Assembly: GCA_017979445.1 (NCBI GenBank) | Contig: CM030714.1 | Location: 20,021,624 to 20,085,623 of the forward strand | Length of the DNA: 64,000 nt | Direction of reading: 5' to 3' | Source: Akebia trifoliata | Taxonomy: Eukaryota; Streptophyta; Magnoliopsida; Ranunculales; Lardizabalaceae | Shown: positions 34,526 to 47,219 of the stretch, piece after piece | Position numbering within the stretch: position 1 is the first letter of the stretch | How the letters are laid out: each line of letters starts with the position of its first letter | Position numbers and translations under genes: made by a program | The notes under the pieces: generated by a model | What the model saw: only the letters and a program-made list of their open reading frames with translations | The model's database searches: none | Told to the model about the DNA's origin: nothing

Positions 34526-35720
34526 TCCATAATCTCTGCCTTGTTATTTTTATTTTATTGCATTCGGAAATATGCGATTTGACTGAAATTTTATTTTAAA
34601 AATTTTAGTTTAATGCTTATTAAGGTTAAAAATCATTAGGATATTGGATTTTCTAAATTTTCTGTATTTTTAAACTATATTTATATTTTTTTTTGGCGTT
34701 AAAATGGTGATTTTTCGAACTAGTTTTATCTGATGAGTTACATCGAATCGAAATCGGATAGAAATCAGATCGACTGAAGTTTGAAGAATACCAATTTATA
34801 TAAATAAAATAAATAAATAAAATAAAATAAATTCTAAAAATATTTAGGCGTTTATTTAGCAACATGCCCACCTTTTGTTTATTTATTTATTTATGCATCT
34901 TATATTCAGTTTGTTTGATTATATGCGAATTTTAATTATTATTATGCTCACATTTATATCTGCATGAAATAATTAATTTGTTTAAATTAATTATGCAAAA
35001 TGTTGGATGAGAATATATGATTTAAAAGCATGTTATTAAGAAATATGCATAATATATAGTTTCTAAATTATGCATATTTATACTTAAAATATTGTTTTTA
35101 CATAATATTATGATTAATTATGTAAATTATTAAGTTTTATTATGAGAATAATTAAGTGCATAAGATTAACATTTAATTATAGTTAAACTATACAATATAT
35201 TCTCATAAAACTTAAATTTTAAGCACAAAACAATAATGTCTAAGTGATCCATATAATTTTAGTTAATTAGAGAATAGTCACATCATCTTTAATTAAATAA
35301 AATTATAATTAATTAGGATCACATAAAGATTAATTAGACATTAATTATAATTAATTATACTTAATATAATAAGTTTTATCCCACAGGAATTTTTATTATA
35401 TTTATATAATTAATTAGGATAAAATATCAAATTATTCATAACTTACCCATAGGAATTATGAATTAATAATTTTGTAGTTTTATCATAAAGTTTAATCTAA
35501 GATAGAATATATATCAAATTATATACCCTTTATAATTACGAATTAAGTGAATAATTTGATATATTCTATCATAAAGAATGATTGAATCTTTTGAATTAAA
35601 AATTTAGCCCACAGGCAATTTTGGTCATTAGATTCAATTTTTAAGCATGATTTACGTTGGTAAAACATGAAATTATTTAGGTCCCAATTTTAATATAAAC
35701 ATGTAATGTTTTAATTTATA
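34526..35720 (+). other. AT-rich leader of element D
   Basis: About 1.2 kb between primer site and gag, very AT-rich, no coding potential on either strand. Contains many short TTAATTA-like words. Confidence 0.65.
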
Positions 35721-36500
35721 CAGCTTCACAAACTGTAAATTTTTCTGATATCCGATGTGATATTCTCGAATTAAAGGATGATAACTATAAAGTATGAAAA
35801 TAGAAAATTCTTCTTCACTTAGGATGGATGGACATTGATTATGCTATTAGGAAAGACGAACCACCTGTAATTTTCGATACTAGTTCTACAGTGGACATTA
35901 CGCTTTATGAAAAATTGGAGCGATCTAATTACCTCAACGTAATGTTTATTAAGACAAAAATCTCTGTTGGTATTCGTGGTTCTATAGATCAGCATGATAA
36001 TGTCTGGGATTTACTAAAGGCTATTGATGATCAATTCATTACTTCAAAGAAGGCATTCGCAAGTACCATAATCATGAAGTTCTCATCCCTAAGGCTTACC
36101 AATGTCAAAGGTGTGCATGAGCACATCATGCATATGAGGGATATTGCGGCTCAATTAAAGAATTTCGAGGTTGAAATGTCGGAGTCCTTTCTAGTGCACT
36201 ACATTCTGAATACCCTTCCGTATCAATATGGACCCTTCAAAATCTTTTACAACACACATAAAGGCAAATGGTCAATTAATGAACTCATAACCATGTGTGT
36301 TCAAGAGGAAGGAGGGTTAATGATGGAACTGGGTGAGAGTGCAATACTGGTTACCCGAGAAAAGGGCAAATTTTAGGCTAATCAGAAAGGAAAAGGTAAA
36401 ATACCTCCCCAAGTTGATATCAAGAAAAATTTCAAGTGTTTCTTCTATAAAAAGAAGGGACACGTGAAGAAGGAACGCGTTAAATTTAAGAAATGACTTG
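35721..36500 (+). pseudogene. gag remnant of element D (UBN2-type) with decayed zinc knuckle
   Basis: The reading frame begins upstream of the first long ORF: codons from about 35721 (SQTVNFSDI) lead through an in-frame stop at 35796 into the ORF at 35828-36376. The ORF contains the copia gag (UBN2/gag-polypeptide family) pattern: AWDLL-like VWDLL, LTNVKGVHEHI, and ILNTLPYQYGPFK. After a stop, a knuckle-like CFFYKKKGHVKKERV follows near 36440; the first cysteine pair spacing is kept but the last cysteine is lost. In an active element it would form the particle shell. Not functional. Confidence 0.85.
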
Positions 36501-36559
36501 AGGACAAAGATAATTCAATCTCATTTATATTTTATGAATCTAATATGGTTAATGTAAAT

Positions 36560-37580
36560 ATTAACACATGGTGAATTGATTCTGGTTCAACAATCCACAT
36601 TTCAAATTCCTTGTAGAGTTTGCAAAACCTAAGGAAGTCAGTGAGAAGTGAGCAAAGCATCTTATCCGAAAACAAGATGGACTCACATGTGGAGGCTGTA
36701 GGGACATGCTATTTAACTTTAAGTAGTGGTTTTATTTTATAGTTAGAAAAGACCTTTTATGTTCCAAGTTTTTCTAGAAACTTGATTTCAATTTCAAGAC
36801 TTGTACCTTTTGGATATTCCTTTCACTTTTTAGAAACATCTTTTAGTTTATTTTACAAATCTGATTGTGTTGGGAATGATATTTTATCTAATGGTCTTTG
36901 CTGCATTAATTTACAAAATAATGCCACCCACAATGCTATGCATGTTAAAACTGATACTAAAAGATGTGTTATTAATGAGGATTCCTCTACATTATGGCAC
37001 CGGAGATTAGGTCATATCTCCATAGAAAGAATTAAAAGATTAGAAATCATACACACTGATATATGTAGTCCAGACTTGGACTCACATAGTCAGAAATACT
37101 TTATCTTCTTCATAGATGATTATTCATGATATATGTATTTCTACATGTTTCATAATAAGAATGAAGCATTAGATGTCTTTAAAATTTTTAAGGCTGAAGT
37201 AGAGAAACAATGAGACAAGAAAATTAAGATCATGAGATCAGATAGAGGTAGAGAATATTATGGCAGATACACAAAGGATGGACAAGCACTTGAGCCATTC
37301 GCAAAGTTTCTTCAAGAGCATGAGATAATTGCCTAATACACCATGCCCGGTTCACCGGATCAGAATGGTGTGGCAGAAAGAAGAAATCGAACATTATTGG
37401 ACATGGTGCGGAGTATGCTAAGCAACTCCAATCTTTCTAATTCCTTGTGGGCTGAAACACTTAAGACGGTAGTGTATATATTAAACCGAGTTCCAACCAA
37501 GACAGTTCCTAAAATGCCATTTGAATTATGGAAGGGTTGGAAATCGATTTTGCGACATATGCGTGTTTGAGGATATCTGT
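36560..37580 (+). pseudogene. Protease and integrase remnant of element D
   Basis: The aspartic protease signature IDSGSTIHIS follows a stop at 36572. The gag-pre-integrase motif LWHRRLGHIS lies near 36994. The integrase core retains its acidic triad context: HTDICSP, then RSDRGREY near 37240, then [16 protein letters not shown] near 37360, that is D, D and E. Stops at about 37126, 37211 and 37334 disable it. Confidence 0.88.
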
Positions 37581-38880
37581 CTGAAGTAAGAATTTATAAT
37601 CCACAAGAAAAAAAGTTGGACCCAAGGACCATTAGTAGGTATTTCATTGGATATGCTGAAAGGTCTAAATGTTACATATTTTTTTGTCCATCTTACAATA
37701 CTGGGATTGTGGAATCAAGAAATGCAAAGTTTTTTGAAAATGACTTGATCAGTGGGAGCGATCAAATCAGGACTACAGGTTCTGAGAAGGATCATCCAGA
37801 ATCTCAACCTTCCACTTCAGGTGATAGATTGGTTATTGTTCACAGCGCCCCTTAAGTACAAACTGGTATAGAACAACCAATCATTGAAGTTCAACAAGCT
37901 GTTGACAACATTCCGGCAGATCAGATTGTTCAAGAGTTGCCCGACACTTCTGAACAACGAGTTGAACCTCATACTTATGAGGAAGATAATGATGCGACAT
38001 TAAGAAGATCTGCTAGAACTAAGAGGTTAGCAATTTCTGATGATTATGTTGTGTATCTGCAAAAATCTGACTACAACATTGGAGCTGAAAATGATCCCGA
38101 GTCCTTTTTGCAAGCCATGAGTTGCAAAGAATCAGAATTATGGTACAGTGCCATGGAAGAAGAGATGAATTCTATGAAGAGTAACGGAGTCTGGAACCTT
38201 GTTGAGTTACCTAATAGTGCAAAAGCCATTGGTTGTAAATGGGTCTTTAAAACAAAAAAAGACTCATTAGATAATATTGAGAGATACAAGGCAAGACTCG
38301 TTGCTAAAGGATTAACTCAAAAAGAAGGAATCGATTACACGGAGACCTTTTCTCCTATATCTAAGAAAGATTTCTTGCATGTATTTTGGCATTAGTAGCC
38401 CATTTTGACTTGGAGTTGCAACAAATGGATGTGAAAACAACATTTCTTAATGGAGATCAAGAGTAGGAGGTTTACATGAAACAACATGAAGATTCCCCTC
38501 TAGTGATGGTGAGCAATTGGTTTGCAAGCTCAAGAAATCCATATACGATTTAAAACAAGCATCCCGCCAATGGTATTTGAAATTCCATAATGTAATTTCT
38601 TCATTTGATTTTGTAGAAAATATTATGGATCAATGTATATAACAGAAGGTCAGTGGGAGTAAAATTTGTTTTCTTATTTTATATGTGGATGATATTTGCT
38701 AGCAACCAATGATAAGGGATTACTGCATGAGGTGAAACAATTTCTTTCTAAAAACTTTGATATGAAGGATATGGGTGAGGCGTCTTATGTCTTTGGCATT
38801 AAGATCCATAGAAACAGATTTCAAGGTATCTTGAGTCTATTGTAGGAAACCTATATCAATAAGGTTTTAGAGAGATTTCG
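37581..38880 (+). pseudogene. Integrase tail and reverse transcriptase remnant of element D
   Basis: Integrase C-terminal GYAERSKCY is followed by a variable linker and then by the RT start: MEEEMNSMKSNGVW, AIGCKWVFK, RYKARLVAKG, TETFSP. After the frame break near 38380 the RT continues in pieces (QQMDVKT.FLNG) and keeps the catalytic YVDD at about 38680-38691. Multiple frame breaks between 38390 and 38880. Confidence 0.88.
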
Positions 38881-39630
38881 GATGAAGAATTGTTCACCAA
38901 GTGTTGCTCCCATTGTGAAGGGTGATATGTTCAATTTGAACCAATGTCTGAAGAATGATCTTGAGAAGGAACAAATGAAAAACATTTCATATACTTTTGC
39001 TGTCAGAAGCCTAATGTATACTCAGGTTTGTATAAGACCTGACATTGCATTTGTTGTGGGAATGTTGGGAGGATATCAGAGTAATTCAGGTTCAAACCAC
39101 TGGAGAGATGCAAAGAAATGATGAGGTACCTTCAAGGAACTAAGAATTACATGCTTATGGATAGACGGATGGAAAATCTGGAAGTAATTGGCTACTCAGA
39201 TTCGAACTTTGCTGGTTGTGTTAATTTACGCAAATCAACATCAAGTTACATTTTTATGATGGTCGGTGGAGCTGTATCATGGAAAAGTGCCAAGCAGATC
39301 TTGATTGTCACTTCCACTATGAAAACCGAGTTTGTTTCTTATTTTGAGGCTACTTCGCATGGCGTATGACTTAAGAGTTTCATATCTGGGCTTAGAATTA
39401 TGGATTCTATCTCCAGGCTATTGAGAATGTATTGCAACAATTCAGTTGTTGTTTTCATGGCTAAGAACAACAAAAGTGGAAGTCAAAGTAAACACATCGA
39501 CATTAAGTATTTAGCCATAAGGGAACGTGTCAAAGAAAAGAAAGTGGTCATTAAGCACGTTAGCACTGAATTGATGATCGCTGATCTTTTGACTAAAGGC
39601 ATGCCACCGTTGAAATCAAGGATCATGTAG
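38881..39630 (+). pseudogene. RT C-terminus and RNase H remnant of element D
   Basis: Contains GSLMY-like RSLMYTQVCIRPDIAF, then MMRYLQGTKNYML and the RNase H patterns GYSDSNFAGC, KSTSSYIF, AVSWKSAKQ and KHIDIKY, ending in IADLLTKGMPP and a TAG at 39628-39630. Stops at 39119-39121 and 39367-39369 break it. Confidence 0.88.
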
Positions 39631-39964
39631 TAAATATGGAATTTTGTTCCATTATGTAGTTTTTCATTGTATGTACAATGTTATTTAATGAAATTTTTCT
39701 AATTGTAATGTTTTCTCATATTTATGTGCACCTTAATTTATTTTGAGAAACTTTATTTTTGTAAGACCAGAATAAACGTAAGGTTTATTCATTAAGAAAT
39801 GTTACCACATAAAGTATAATATTAAGAAATAAATACATTGTAATACATGGAAGGTAATACTCGTCATTAGAGGACTTATCGTCATGATTCGTGTATTTAT
39901 TACTTAATACTGATTATCGATGGGTTTAAGATAAGACATTTGTACTGTGGACCAAGTGGGAGAA
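39631..39964 (+). other. 3' untranslated region and polypurine tract of element D
   Basis: Non-coding. Ends in AAGTGGGAGAA (39954-39964), a typical copia polypurine tract immediately before TGTTAG. Confidence 0.8.
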
Positions 39965-40431
39965 TGTTAGCTTCCGATTCTTGCGGCAGATTTAACAAAA
40001 CCACGAAACCCCTCTTTTTCGAAGTTATTTAGTAGCCCACAATGTCTTCAACCATCACATTTTTTGACGTTAAGAAACGTGACCCAAAATCTATCATGTT
40101 GTGGCAACCAACCGAGATGTAGACGAGTGCTTGATGGAAGCCTCGATCAAATCCGGTTATTTATGCTCCATTTGGTCCCCAAAATTCACTCAATCTCTCT
40201 TTCATTTTTACACCATCGATTAAAGAGTGAATCAGATTTTGGAAGTGCCAAATTGAGACCGAAAGATTCACAGCGCAAGAGTATGAAAATCAATGGCTGG
40301 AGGTATGTATTTTATATGAATTTTGGGCATTTTCAGATTATGATTCTCCATAAATTTTGGGCATTTTCAGATAATAATTCTCCTTAAGTTTTATTTCCGC
40401 ATTTTTTTTTAGAATTAATTTATGATTCACA
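39965..40431 (+). repeat. 3' LTR of element D (467 bp)
   Basis: Begins TGTTAGCTTCC and ends TGATTCACA. It shares GGTATGTATTTTAT and the repeated TTTTGGGCATTTTCAGAT words with the 5' LTR. Confidence 0.88.
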
Positions 40432-41347
40432 TAATCAACCATTACAAGATGATAGAGGATATCAAGGCCTTCAATCTCTCCGGAATGGGGTGTAGTGCCT
40501 GTCTTATCTCTATGAATATAGTCCAAAACATATTTATATCCCATGAAAATGCATTCGCTATAATTGTCAGTTCAGAATCTATCAGCCCAAATTGGTATTC
40601 AGGGAACGATAAATCAATGATGCTCCCTAATTGTCTATTTCGATTGGGTGGTTGTTCTATTCTTTTAACGAACAACTCCAGTTTTAGACATCATCAGGCG
40701 ATGTTCAAATTGAAGTGCCTAATTTGAACGCATTTGGGAGAAAATGATGAAGCCTACCAATATTGCATGCAGAAGGAAGATGACCTGGGAAACCTAGGGT
40801 TTCATTTGAGTAGGAGACTTCCAATGTCTGCTACTCCTTCGAGAATTGGTACCCAAGGTATTGCCCTTAAGCGAACTATTTCGTTATATAATAATATCAG
40901 CCTTTCGAATTAGTAGTGTAGCAACTACTCTTAACTTCAAGATTGGCATTAATCAAATTATGTCTCCATGCGGGTGGAAAAGCAGTTATCAATGGCGTTG
41001 GGAGGAGTTTGGATCTTAATGAGAATGATTTAGAGCCTGCAAGGATGACTCTTCATCGATTTGGTAACACATCTGCTAGTAGTATTTGGAATGTGTTAAG
41101 GTACATGGAGGCAAGAAAGAGGCTTAAGAAAGGTGATAGAATTCTTATGATCAACTTTGGAGGAGGCTTTAAGTGTAACAGTTGCTTATGGGAGGTAATT
41201 AGGGATTTAGATGGAGGAAGTTCTTGGAAGGACTGCATTATTGCTGATGGTTACCCTCCAAAAAACCTAATCAACCCTTTCAAGGAGAAATATGGATGGA
41301 TCAATAAGGAGGACCCATCCCTATTCAAAGTTGATCAAGAAAAATAA
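40432..41347 (+). pseudogene. 3-ketoacyl-CoA synthase (FAE1/KCS family), 3' half only
   Basis: The only host-type gene sequence found. KCS enzymes condense malonyl-CoA with acyl-CoA in the endoplasmic reticulum, the first step of very-long-chain fatty acid elongation for waxes, suberin and sphingolipids. The fragment starts at NHYKM next to the LTR of element D and includes the active-site cysteine context FNLSGMGCSA, then STESI-like SSESISPNWYSGND and CLFRLGG. After a stop at 40722-40724 and a badly broken stretch, 40943-41347 is clean: [13 protein letters not shown] (catalytic His), [11 protein letters not shown] (catalytic Asn), [19 protein letters not shown]. The N-terminal half with its membrane segments is absent; it is not left of element D either. 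KCS proteins are near 500 residues, so roughly residues 205 to the end remain. A pseudogene. Confidence 0.92.
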
Positions 41348-41707
41348 TATGATTTTAATTTTTAAAATAATAATATGTTTTTGTCTTGGTTTTTTTACTT
41401 CTCTACTTAATGAGACAAACTTAACTTACCTCCGTTGATTTGGAAAATTTAGTCAGCAAGACTTCCAATAAATCCGTTCATCTGTGGCAGTGGTAGAATT
41501 AGGCGGATTTGTGTCTACCTTCCAAGTAGATCGAAATTAAATGAAAAGCAGGTAAGGAAAGGTTATCAAACCTTTCTACTAAGTACACCTTTAAGTAAAA
41601 GTGTGATGCTAAAATGCACGTTATCTTTGGCCAACGCGCTGGATGCCTTTTTCTCTCTCTTGGCCATAGTGAAAAAAAGTAAATTTTCTGATTTGATAAT
41701 CTTATAA
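41348..41707. other. Gene-free stretch after the KCS fragment
   Basis: No recognisable feature; possible former 3' flank of the KCS gene. Confidence 0.5.
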
Positions 41708-41853
41708 CATTTAAAAGCATGATCTGATGCAATGGAGTTGAAGAGGACAAAATTATATGAAATTTAAAAAATAATAATTTTTCACCGTTGAATTTTATTT
41801 TTAAATTTTGATGCACGGTGGTCGTCCATTTTCAACACTTGGATCAAGCTCAA

Positions 41854-41927
<74 letters not shown>

Positions 41928-42030
41928 ATATATATATTAAATATAACTATTTTCATGAAATCTAAAAGGTTGTGTTCTTAAATTGTCAATGTGATAATCA
42001 ATGTAGGCCCAATGACCATTTTTAAAATTT
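41708..42030 (+). repeat. Dispersed repeat R1, copy 3, with an internal (AT)n expansion
   Basis: Shares with copy 2 the order AGCATGATCTGATG, TTTTTCA.CGTTGAATTTT, CCATTTTCAA.AC.TTGGATC and AAAG.GTTGTG. An AT-dinucleotide tract (about 41858-41939, broken twice by TATAAT/ATTAT) lies between the two halves. Confidence 0.65.
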
Positions 42031-42484
42031 GAAATTAAAAAAAATAAATATGTGGGTAGCGGACAAGAGAGAGAAGCTCTCTCTATTATTGATGTCATTG
42101 CACCACATGTCAAACATTTGTTGGACTATGAGCCAACACCTCATAGGGCGTCTGGGGCATTGGCCAAAAACGACACCAATTTAGCATTTCTCTAAGTAAA
42201 ATTTCTCAACTAATTTTTGGAAGAGTCCTGATAATCTAACTCTCTTTTTATGTACGCTCCCTCCATAAAAGCATACAAATTCATAAAGATCTATCCTTGT
42301 GTATCCCTAAGCAAAGGATTTACGATTCTATGAAGAGAACATATAAAGAGCATACAGAAAAGGGAGTTCGATTATCACAACTCTTTTGGGAAATCATTCG
42401 CCTTTACCATCATATGCAAACTAATGGATATTCACTCCCGTTGAATGTAAAATACAAAATCAAAGGAACTAATTTAAACCAAAA
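42031..42484. other. Gene-free stretch
   Basis: A 91-codon ORF at 42297-42572 shows no family motif and overlaps LTR-like sequence, so I do not call it a gene. 42066-42088 is a short GA/CT inverted repeat. Confidence 0.45.
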
Positions 42485-42650
42485 TAATGCAAATAAATCA
42501 CACGAGAACAACGAGATTTTTCTGTGGAAAAACTTCAATATGAAGGGAGAAGATCTTTCTAGAAAAATCTAGAGGACATGCATGAGAACAATGGGATTTT
42601 TACTTGGAAAACCCTCCATGATAAAAAGAGAAACCAACGGACGTAGCCCA
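42485..42650 (-). repeat. Copia U5-like LTR remnant, two related blocks
   Basis: On the minus strand, two blocks of about 60 bp share the pattern TTTTCCA.AGAAAAATC..TTGTTCTCRTG (near 42500-42545 and 42570-42615), followed by GGCTACGTCCGTTGG at the right. This resembles the end of some plant copia LTRs. No boundaries found. Confidence 0.3.
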
Positions 42651-42699
42651 ATAAGTAAAGATAGGGAGACCCCAAAACAGTATTTCCTTGAGGACGAGG

Positions 42700-45473
42700 G
42701 CTTGTTATGATCCTTGGGCAAATTAGATTTGTCTAATGACATTTTTTTTGAGGCCTCAACAGCCCCAAGGGTTAAAATGAATTCCTCCTAATTGTTCAAG
42801 ACTTCTCCTTTTCTAAGGGGGCAGATGAGATGAGAAAATGGGTTTTTTGATAGTTCGAAAATGACCATTATCTCCGATTGATTGTTGTTAGGGTTGGGCA
42901 TAGTCCCCCCCCCCCCCAAAGCTTGGTAGGATGATGACTGATGCCCAGTCGATGCCAATAGGAAAGGGTGATTATTTTTCTTTATTCATTGTGATTTCTA
43001 CTTTTGCAAGCTCTCGGGTTGTCTCTGATAGATTCTCATTAGAATCCCTATTGTATAGGACATCAATGCCTTCCATGAAAGAGAGTTGAGACTCAACAAC
43101 TAAGTCTTCTTGAATGTGTTGGGACTTGAAACTTATAGTTCTCGGCTTACTAGCTGGCTATTGTTCTGATAAACTGTCAAGTTTGGCTTGAAAATTTGGA
43201 AAGCTAACGCTGCTGTGAGGAATCTTGCCCAGATTTCAAACGTTTGGTTCACGATTTTGCTTTCTTGCTAGTTGAAGTTCTCTTCTTTTGTCGTTCATAT
43301 CAGATATGTCCCTATTTGTGGGTCTGAACCCCAAACCAAAATAAGGAGTGTGTTTTTTTACTTCAACTGGAGTGGCTTTCCCTTTTCCTTCTGGTCCTAA
43401 CCCTTATCTAAGTCTATAACCAATTTTTTTCAAGACTCACTCGACCGTTAGATTTACTTTTGATAGTTATGTTTTTTACTTTCTCTTTCCCCTTCTCGAC
43501 ATGATTCACAGCAGCAAATTGATAGGAATGGTATAATACTTTGTCCTTGGTCATCTCTATATCAATAAACGACACGTCTGGAGCTCTCCCAGCTAGGATA
43601 AGATTTCTCACTAAGATCAATATCATCCTATGCCCTATGATAAACTTGACTCTTTGGTGCAAAGAAGAAGGTACTATCTCAGCAATGTGGATTCATGGCC
43701 TGTCCAGCAGCAAGTTGAATGTCATTGGTATTTCCATGACCTCGAACGTACAAGGTCCTATGGTGATTGGTAGATCTACCTCTCCCAAGGAGTCTCTTCT
43801 TGAACATCAAAATTTCAGACAACTTTATTGTTGGGTTTGACATGCGACCAGTCAGCATTGAGTTTTCGAAAGGTTTCGAGAGAACATATATTGAGAGTTG
43901 AGCCATTATCAATCAGTACTTTGGCTACCATCATGCCCTTGTACATGACCATGATATTCAAAGGTTCGATGTGTCCTCATCCCTCTGGTACAAACTCACT
44001 CTCTATGAAGATAATGGGATTGGGAGCCATGATCTGACCTATTGTCTGTTCCAACTATGCTGGTGAGGTAGTTGTAGGTACATGTGACTTTCCCAGGACT
44101 CTCAGTAGTACCTCTTGATATTCCTCTAATTTTTTTAGAAGACCTAGAATACTGATCTGAGCCGACTGCTTGTTCAGTTGGTCCACGATATTATGCTCAC
44201 TCTTGTAAATGAGCTTACTGAAGTTTGCAGCCTCCCTATCTGATACTTTCACTGTTTCTCTTTTCTTGCCATCTTTATTCAGTTTGCTTTTTCCCTTTTC
44301 CTTTCTTTTATCCTCATCCATTGTTCCTTCTGTTGTTTCTTTTGTCTCTTCCCTAATGCTTATCCCTTTTACTGCCATTCTTTGGCATCTCCCTGCTTTT
44401 GTCATATGGCCAATGTCAGCCAACATCGCCCTTTTCATTGGATCGACCCCTGCTGACGTGGTGATGGCTTTGGTGAACATATGATCATTGGGAAAGGATC
44501 AGGTTTTACGTTGAGGATAAGGGGTGGTGGTTGTGTTTTGGTTGTTATGGTGATAGGAAGACCTACTTGAGGGGTTGATGGAGTATAAGGGATGATAAGT
44601 AGTAGTCATGAGGATGGAGTGCAAAGAGGGGGTCAAGTTGTATTCTAAGGACTTGGCGATGTATAGGGTATAATGAGAGGTGGTCTGGTAGTAGTATTTT
44701 GATGAGTGGGATGGATGGTGAAGTCAGCCATTCTAAGTGGCAAACGTGAATCTTGAGATAAGTGTGTCATGTACTGGTTGATAGTGTTAACCGTTGACGT
44801 CTCTGGTTCCCTTGCCAAATGAATCCTAATTTTTGACCCTATGAGAGCTATCAAAATTGATGGATTAAAATCGAGCTCCCCGAGAATGACATTCACTCTG
44901 TGCCTACTTCGCCTTTCATTGTGAGTAGGTAGGGGGTTTTGGTTGATGTTCTGCTGTTGAGTGGAGTTTGCTGGTCCATCCAATATGAGTGTCTTCTTGT
45001 CTATCAAATTTTAGACCTGGTGTTTGATCTATCAACACTGATTTGTAGAGTGCCTTGGAACACCCATATGGAATTCATAAAACAAGCTAGGATTGTACCT
45101 TGGTCCTTTCTCGACTTCAGGATTTAGTGGCCTTTTAATGAGATACTCTCCTTTAAGTAAGATTGAGAGTAATTCTGATAATACCATTAACAACCTGGTA
45201 AACACCCTATTAAACCTGTTAGGCAAAGCTTGCTGACCCTGCCTGTACTTTGGTGCCTATTATGCAATTGGTGGAAGGTTTGCTCGAAATGGGTTCTGAG
45301 GTGAGGGGGTCCAGACTGGTGAAGGCTTTGGTACCCAAGAGGTCGACGGAGCCTGAGGTCTCAGTGCTCTGGTGTGGAGATGAAGAGGGGTTGGATTGGT
45401 TGTATATTGTTAACTTATGTTTTTTTCTCTTTTCTTTGCCTCAGGCACTAGCTTTCTCTGAGAGGGGATCCCT
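42700..45473 (-). pseudogene. gag C-terminus, protease and G-patch remnant of Tat/Ogre-type element F
   Basis: Read from high to low coordinates on the minus strand: the gag C-terminal CCHC-like segment (FYEFHMGVPRHSTNQC, about 45060), a linker with PLPTHNERRSRHRVN, DQLNKQSAQISILGLL (about 44150), the aspartic protease site VLIDNGSTLNI (DNGS at 43899-43910), LLLDRPWIHIAEIVPSSLHQRVKFI (about 43630-43710, two frames) and a G-patch-like end with GLGPEGKGK and YFGLGFRP (about 43320-43420). This order (protease, then G-patch) is typical of Tat/Ogre Ty3/gypsy elements. The reverse transcriptase that should follow is missing to the left. Frame breaks throughout. It continues across element E at 57608. 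Confidence 0.85.
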
Positions 45474-45478
45474 ACTAC
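45474..45478. repeat. Target-site duplication ACTAC, left copy (element E)
   Basis: ACTAC precedes TGTAGACACC and recurs at 57603-57607 after the 3' LTR. Confidence 0.92.
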
Positions 45479-46252
45479 TGTAGACACCCCATTTTTGCAC
45501 TCGCCTGATTAATCAACTCGTCAACCCGATCGCAACGGTTCCAAATGATGGATGATTATTTCAACGCTTCATTTTATTACCAGATATGTTTCAGAAATCC
45601 GGATGACGTATCTCGAACTGACAAAACTGTAGAAATCACGCTACGCTAGGAAAATATAACCCCAAAAGCTTAGAAATCATCATTTTTTAGACAAAAAGAA
45701 GCTTTACGATAAAAATCACTAAAAAATGATCAAATTACCAAAATACCCCTAATATCAAAACAACCCTAGAGCCTACGCTACGCTTAGGAAAACTCATTCA
45801 AACACATAAAACAACAAATCAAAACCAAATAAATCATTTTGCCAATTTTCACAGAATTCAACAAAATTATGAAAATACCCCTCATAAAGTTTACGACCAT
45901 TTCACACAAAAAACTTCATAAATGAACAAAATCAACATTCCCATTGAATTCCTTATGAAAAACCGATTTCAAAACATCCTAAAACATCAAAAACTGACTT
46001 GAAACACAAAAAGTCCTCTCCGAGGGCAAAACGATAATTTCACAATTTTTATAATTAAAAATTTTGAAATTAATAAATAAAACATTAAATAATTAAAGTG
46101 AAATATTAATGAAATTAATTTAAAATTTTGAACCAAAGAAATCGATTAATCAGGCTCTCAGGCAAAATTGTTGAGGGTTGCCAAGATATTTCTTCAGGGA
46201 CCCCTCCATTTGGGGGTCCAAAGAATTAAAGATATAATAGAGGGGGGTTCTC

Positions 46253-46440
46253 CAAAAAATTAAAGTCAACCAAGCAAGACTAAAATCAAGGTATTAAAGT
46301 CAATCAAGTAAGACTAAAGTCAAAGTTAAAGTCAATTAAGCAAGACTAAAGTCAAGATATTAAAGTCAATCAATTAAGACTAAAGTCAAAATCTTAAAGT
46401 CAATCAAATAAGATCAAAAGTCAAAACCCTAATAGAGTTC
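46253..46440 (+). repeat. Minisatellite in the E 5' LTR
   Basis: Repeats of roughly 20-28 bp built on AAAGTCAATCAAGTAAGACT, about seven copies. The counterpart in the 3' LTR lies at about 56640-56815. It sits upstream of the TATA box, in the U3 region. Confidence 0.88.
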
Positions 46441-46611
46441 TAATTAAATAATAACTCTATTTAATAGAATTCTAATTGAAATATAACTCTACCCAAAACA
46501 ATTCTAATTAAAATACAACTCTACCTAAAACAATTCTACTTAAAATATAACTCTAACTAAAAGAATTCTAATAAAATACTAATTATATCTAAATCAACCC
46601 TTAAAAAAATC

Positions 46612-46619
46612 TATAAATA
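46612..46619 (+). promoter_or_regulatory. TATA box of element E LTR
   Basis: CTATAAATAGGGG contains the classic plant TATA box; the counterpart is at 56996-57003 in the 3' LTR. It is the likely promoter of the element. Confidence 0.75.
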
Positions 46620-47219
46620 GGGGTCCTCACACCCTATTTTCGTATAAAATCATAAACTCTAAGAGAAGTAGGTCAAAAAAGCCTCCAAAGCCTCCCATAA
46701 ACCCTAGTTTTGAAGCCCCAACTCCTTACCTAACACCCATACTTCGATTTTAGCTTGAAAAACACCTAAAAGCCCTTCAAAAACACCCCAAAATCCATAA
46801 CAAATTCGAAGAATCCAGATCTAAGAAATAAATACCTTACCTCGGAGATTAAAAATCAGATCCGGAGACAGAACGGAGAAAGGAGTACGGTACAAGGAGC
46901 AGTTTTATCAGATCTGAGGGAATAAAATCTTTGCGTATCAAAGGTAAAATTTCTGTTATTTTTTATTTAGGTTTTGTTATTAGCAATGTAGTCTTATTTG
47001 GAATAAGTAGAGACCGGCATTGGCCGGGCAAGGTTGGTGCCTAACACCTTCCAACCCCGTAATGTGATCCCCAAAATCAGTTTTTCTTTTGTAGATTAGT
47101 CGTTTTTATCCGTTTCGAGTCTATATTCTGTTCCTAGACCGTAATAACTAAGTTACGACTCCCAAACCTCAAGGGTCAAAAGCGGATCCGCGTACCTCGC
47201 GGATCGAGGGTGCTTTCAA

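Larger units (their letters stand above)
34101..40431 (+). mobile_element. Element D: decayed Ty1/copia retrotransposon
   Basis: Order: 5' LTR (incomplete at its left edge), tRNA-Met-type primer site, 1.2 kb AT-rich leader, gag, protease, integrase, reverse transcriptase, RNase H, polypurine tract, 3' LTR. The gene order with integrase before reverse transcriptase is diagnostic of copia. Many stops and frame breaks. LTR copies differ by numerous substitutions and indels, so it is older than element A. Its right end abuts a ketoacyl-CoA synthase gene fragment. Confidence 0.93.
45479..47218 (+). repeat. 5' LTR of element E (1,740 bp)
   Basis: TGTAGACACCCCATT to GTGCTTTCA. Highly similar to 55823-57602. 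Contains a minisatellite (46253-46440) and a TATA box. Confidence 0.93.

Noticed and set aside
42297..42572. 91-codon ORF as a host gene
   Set aside because: No family motif, no conserved neighbour, and it overlaps sequence resembling a copia LTR end.
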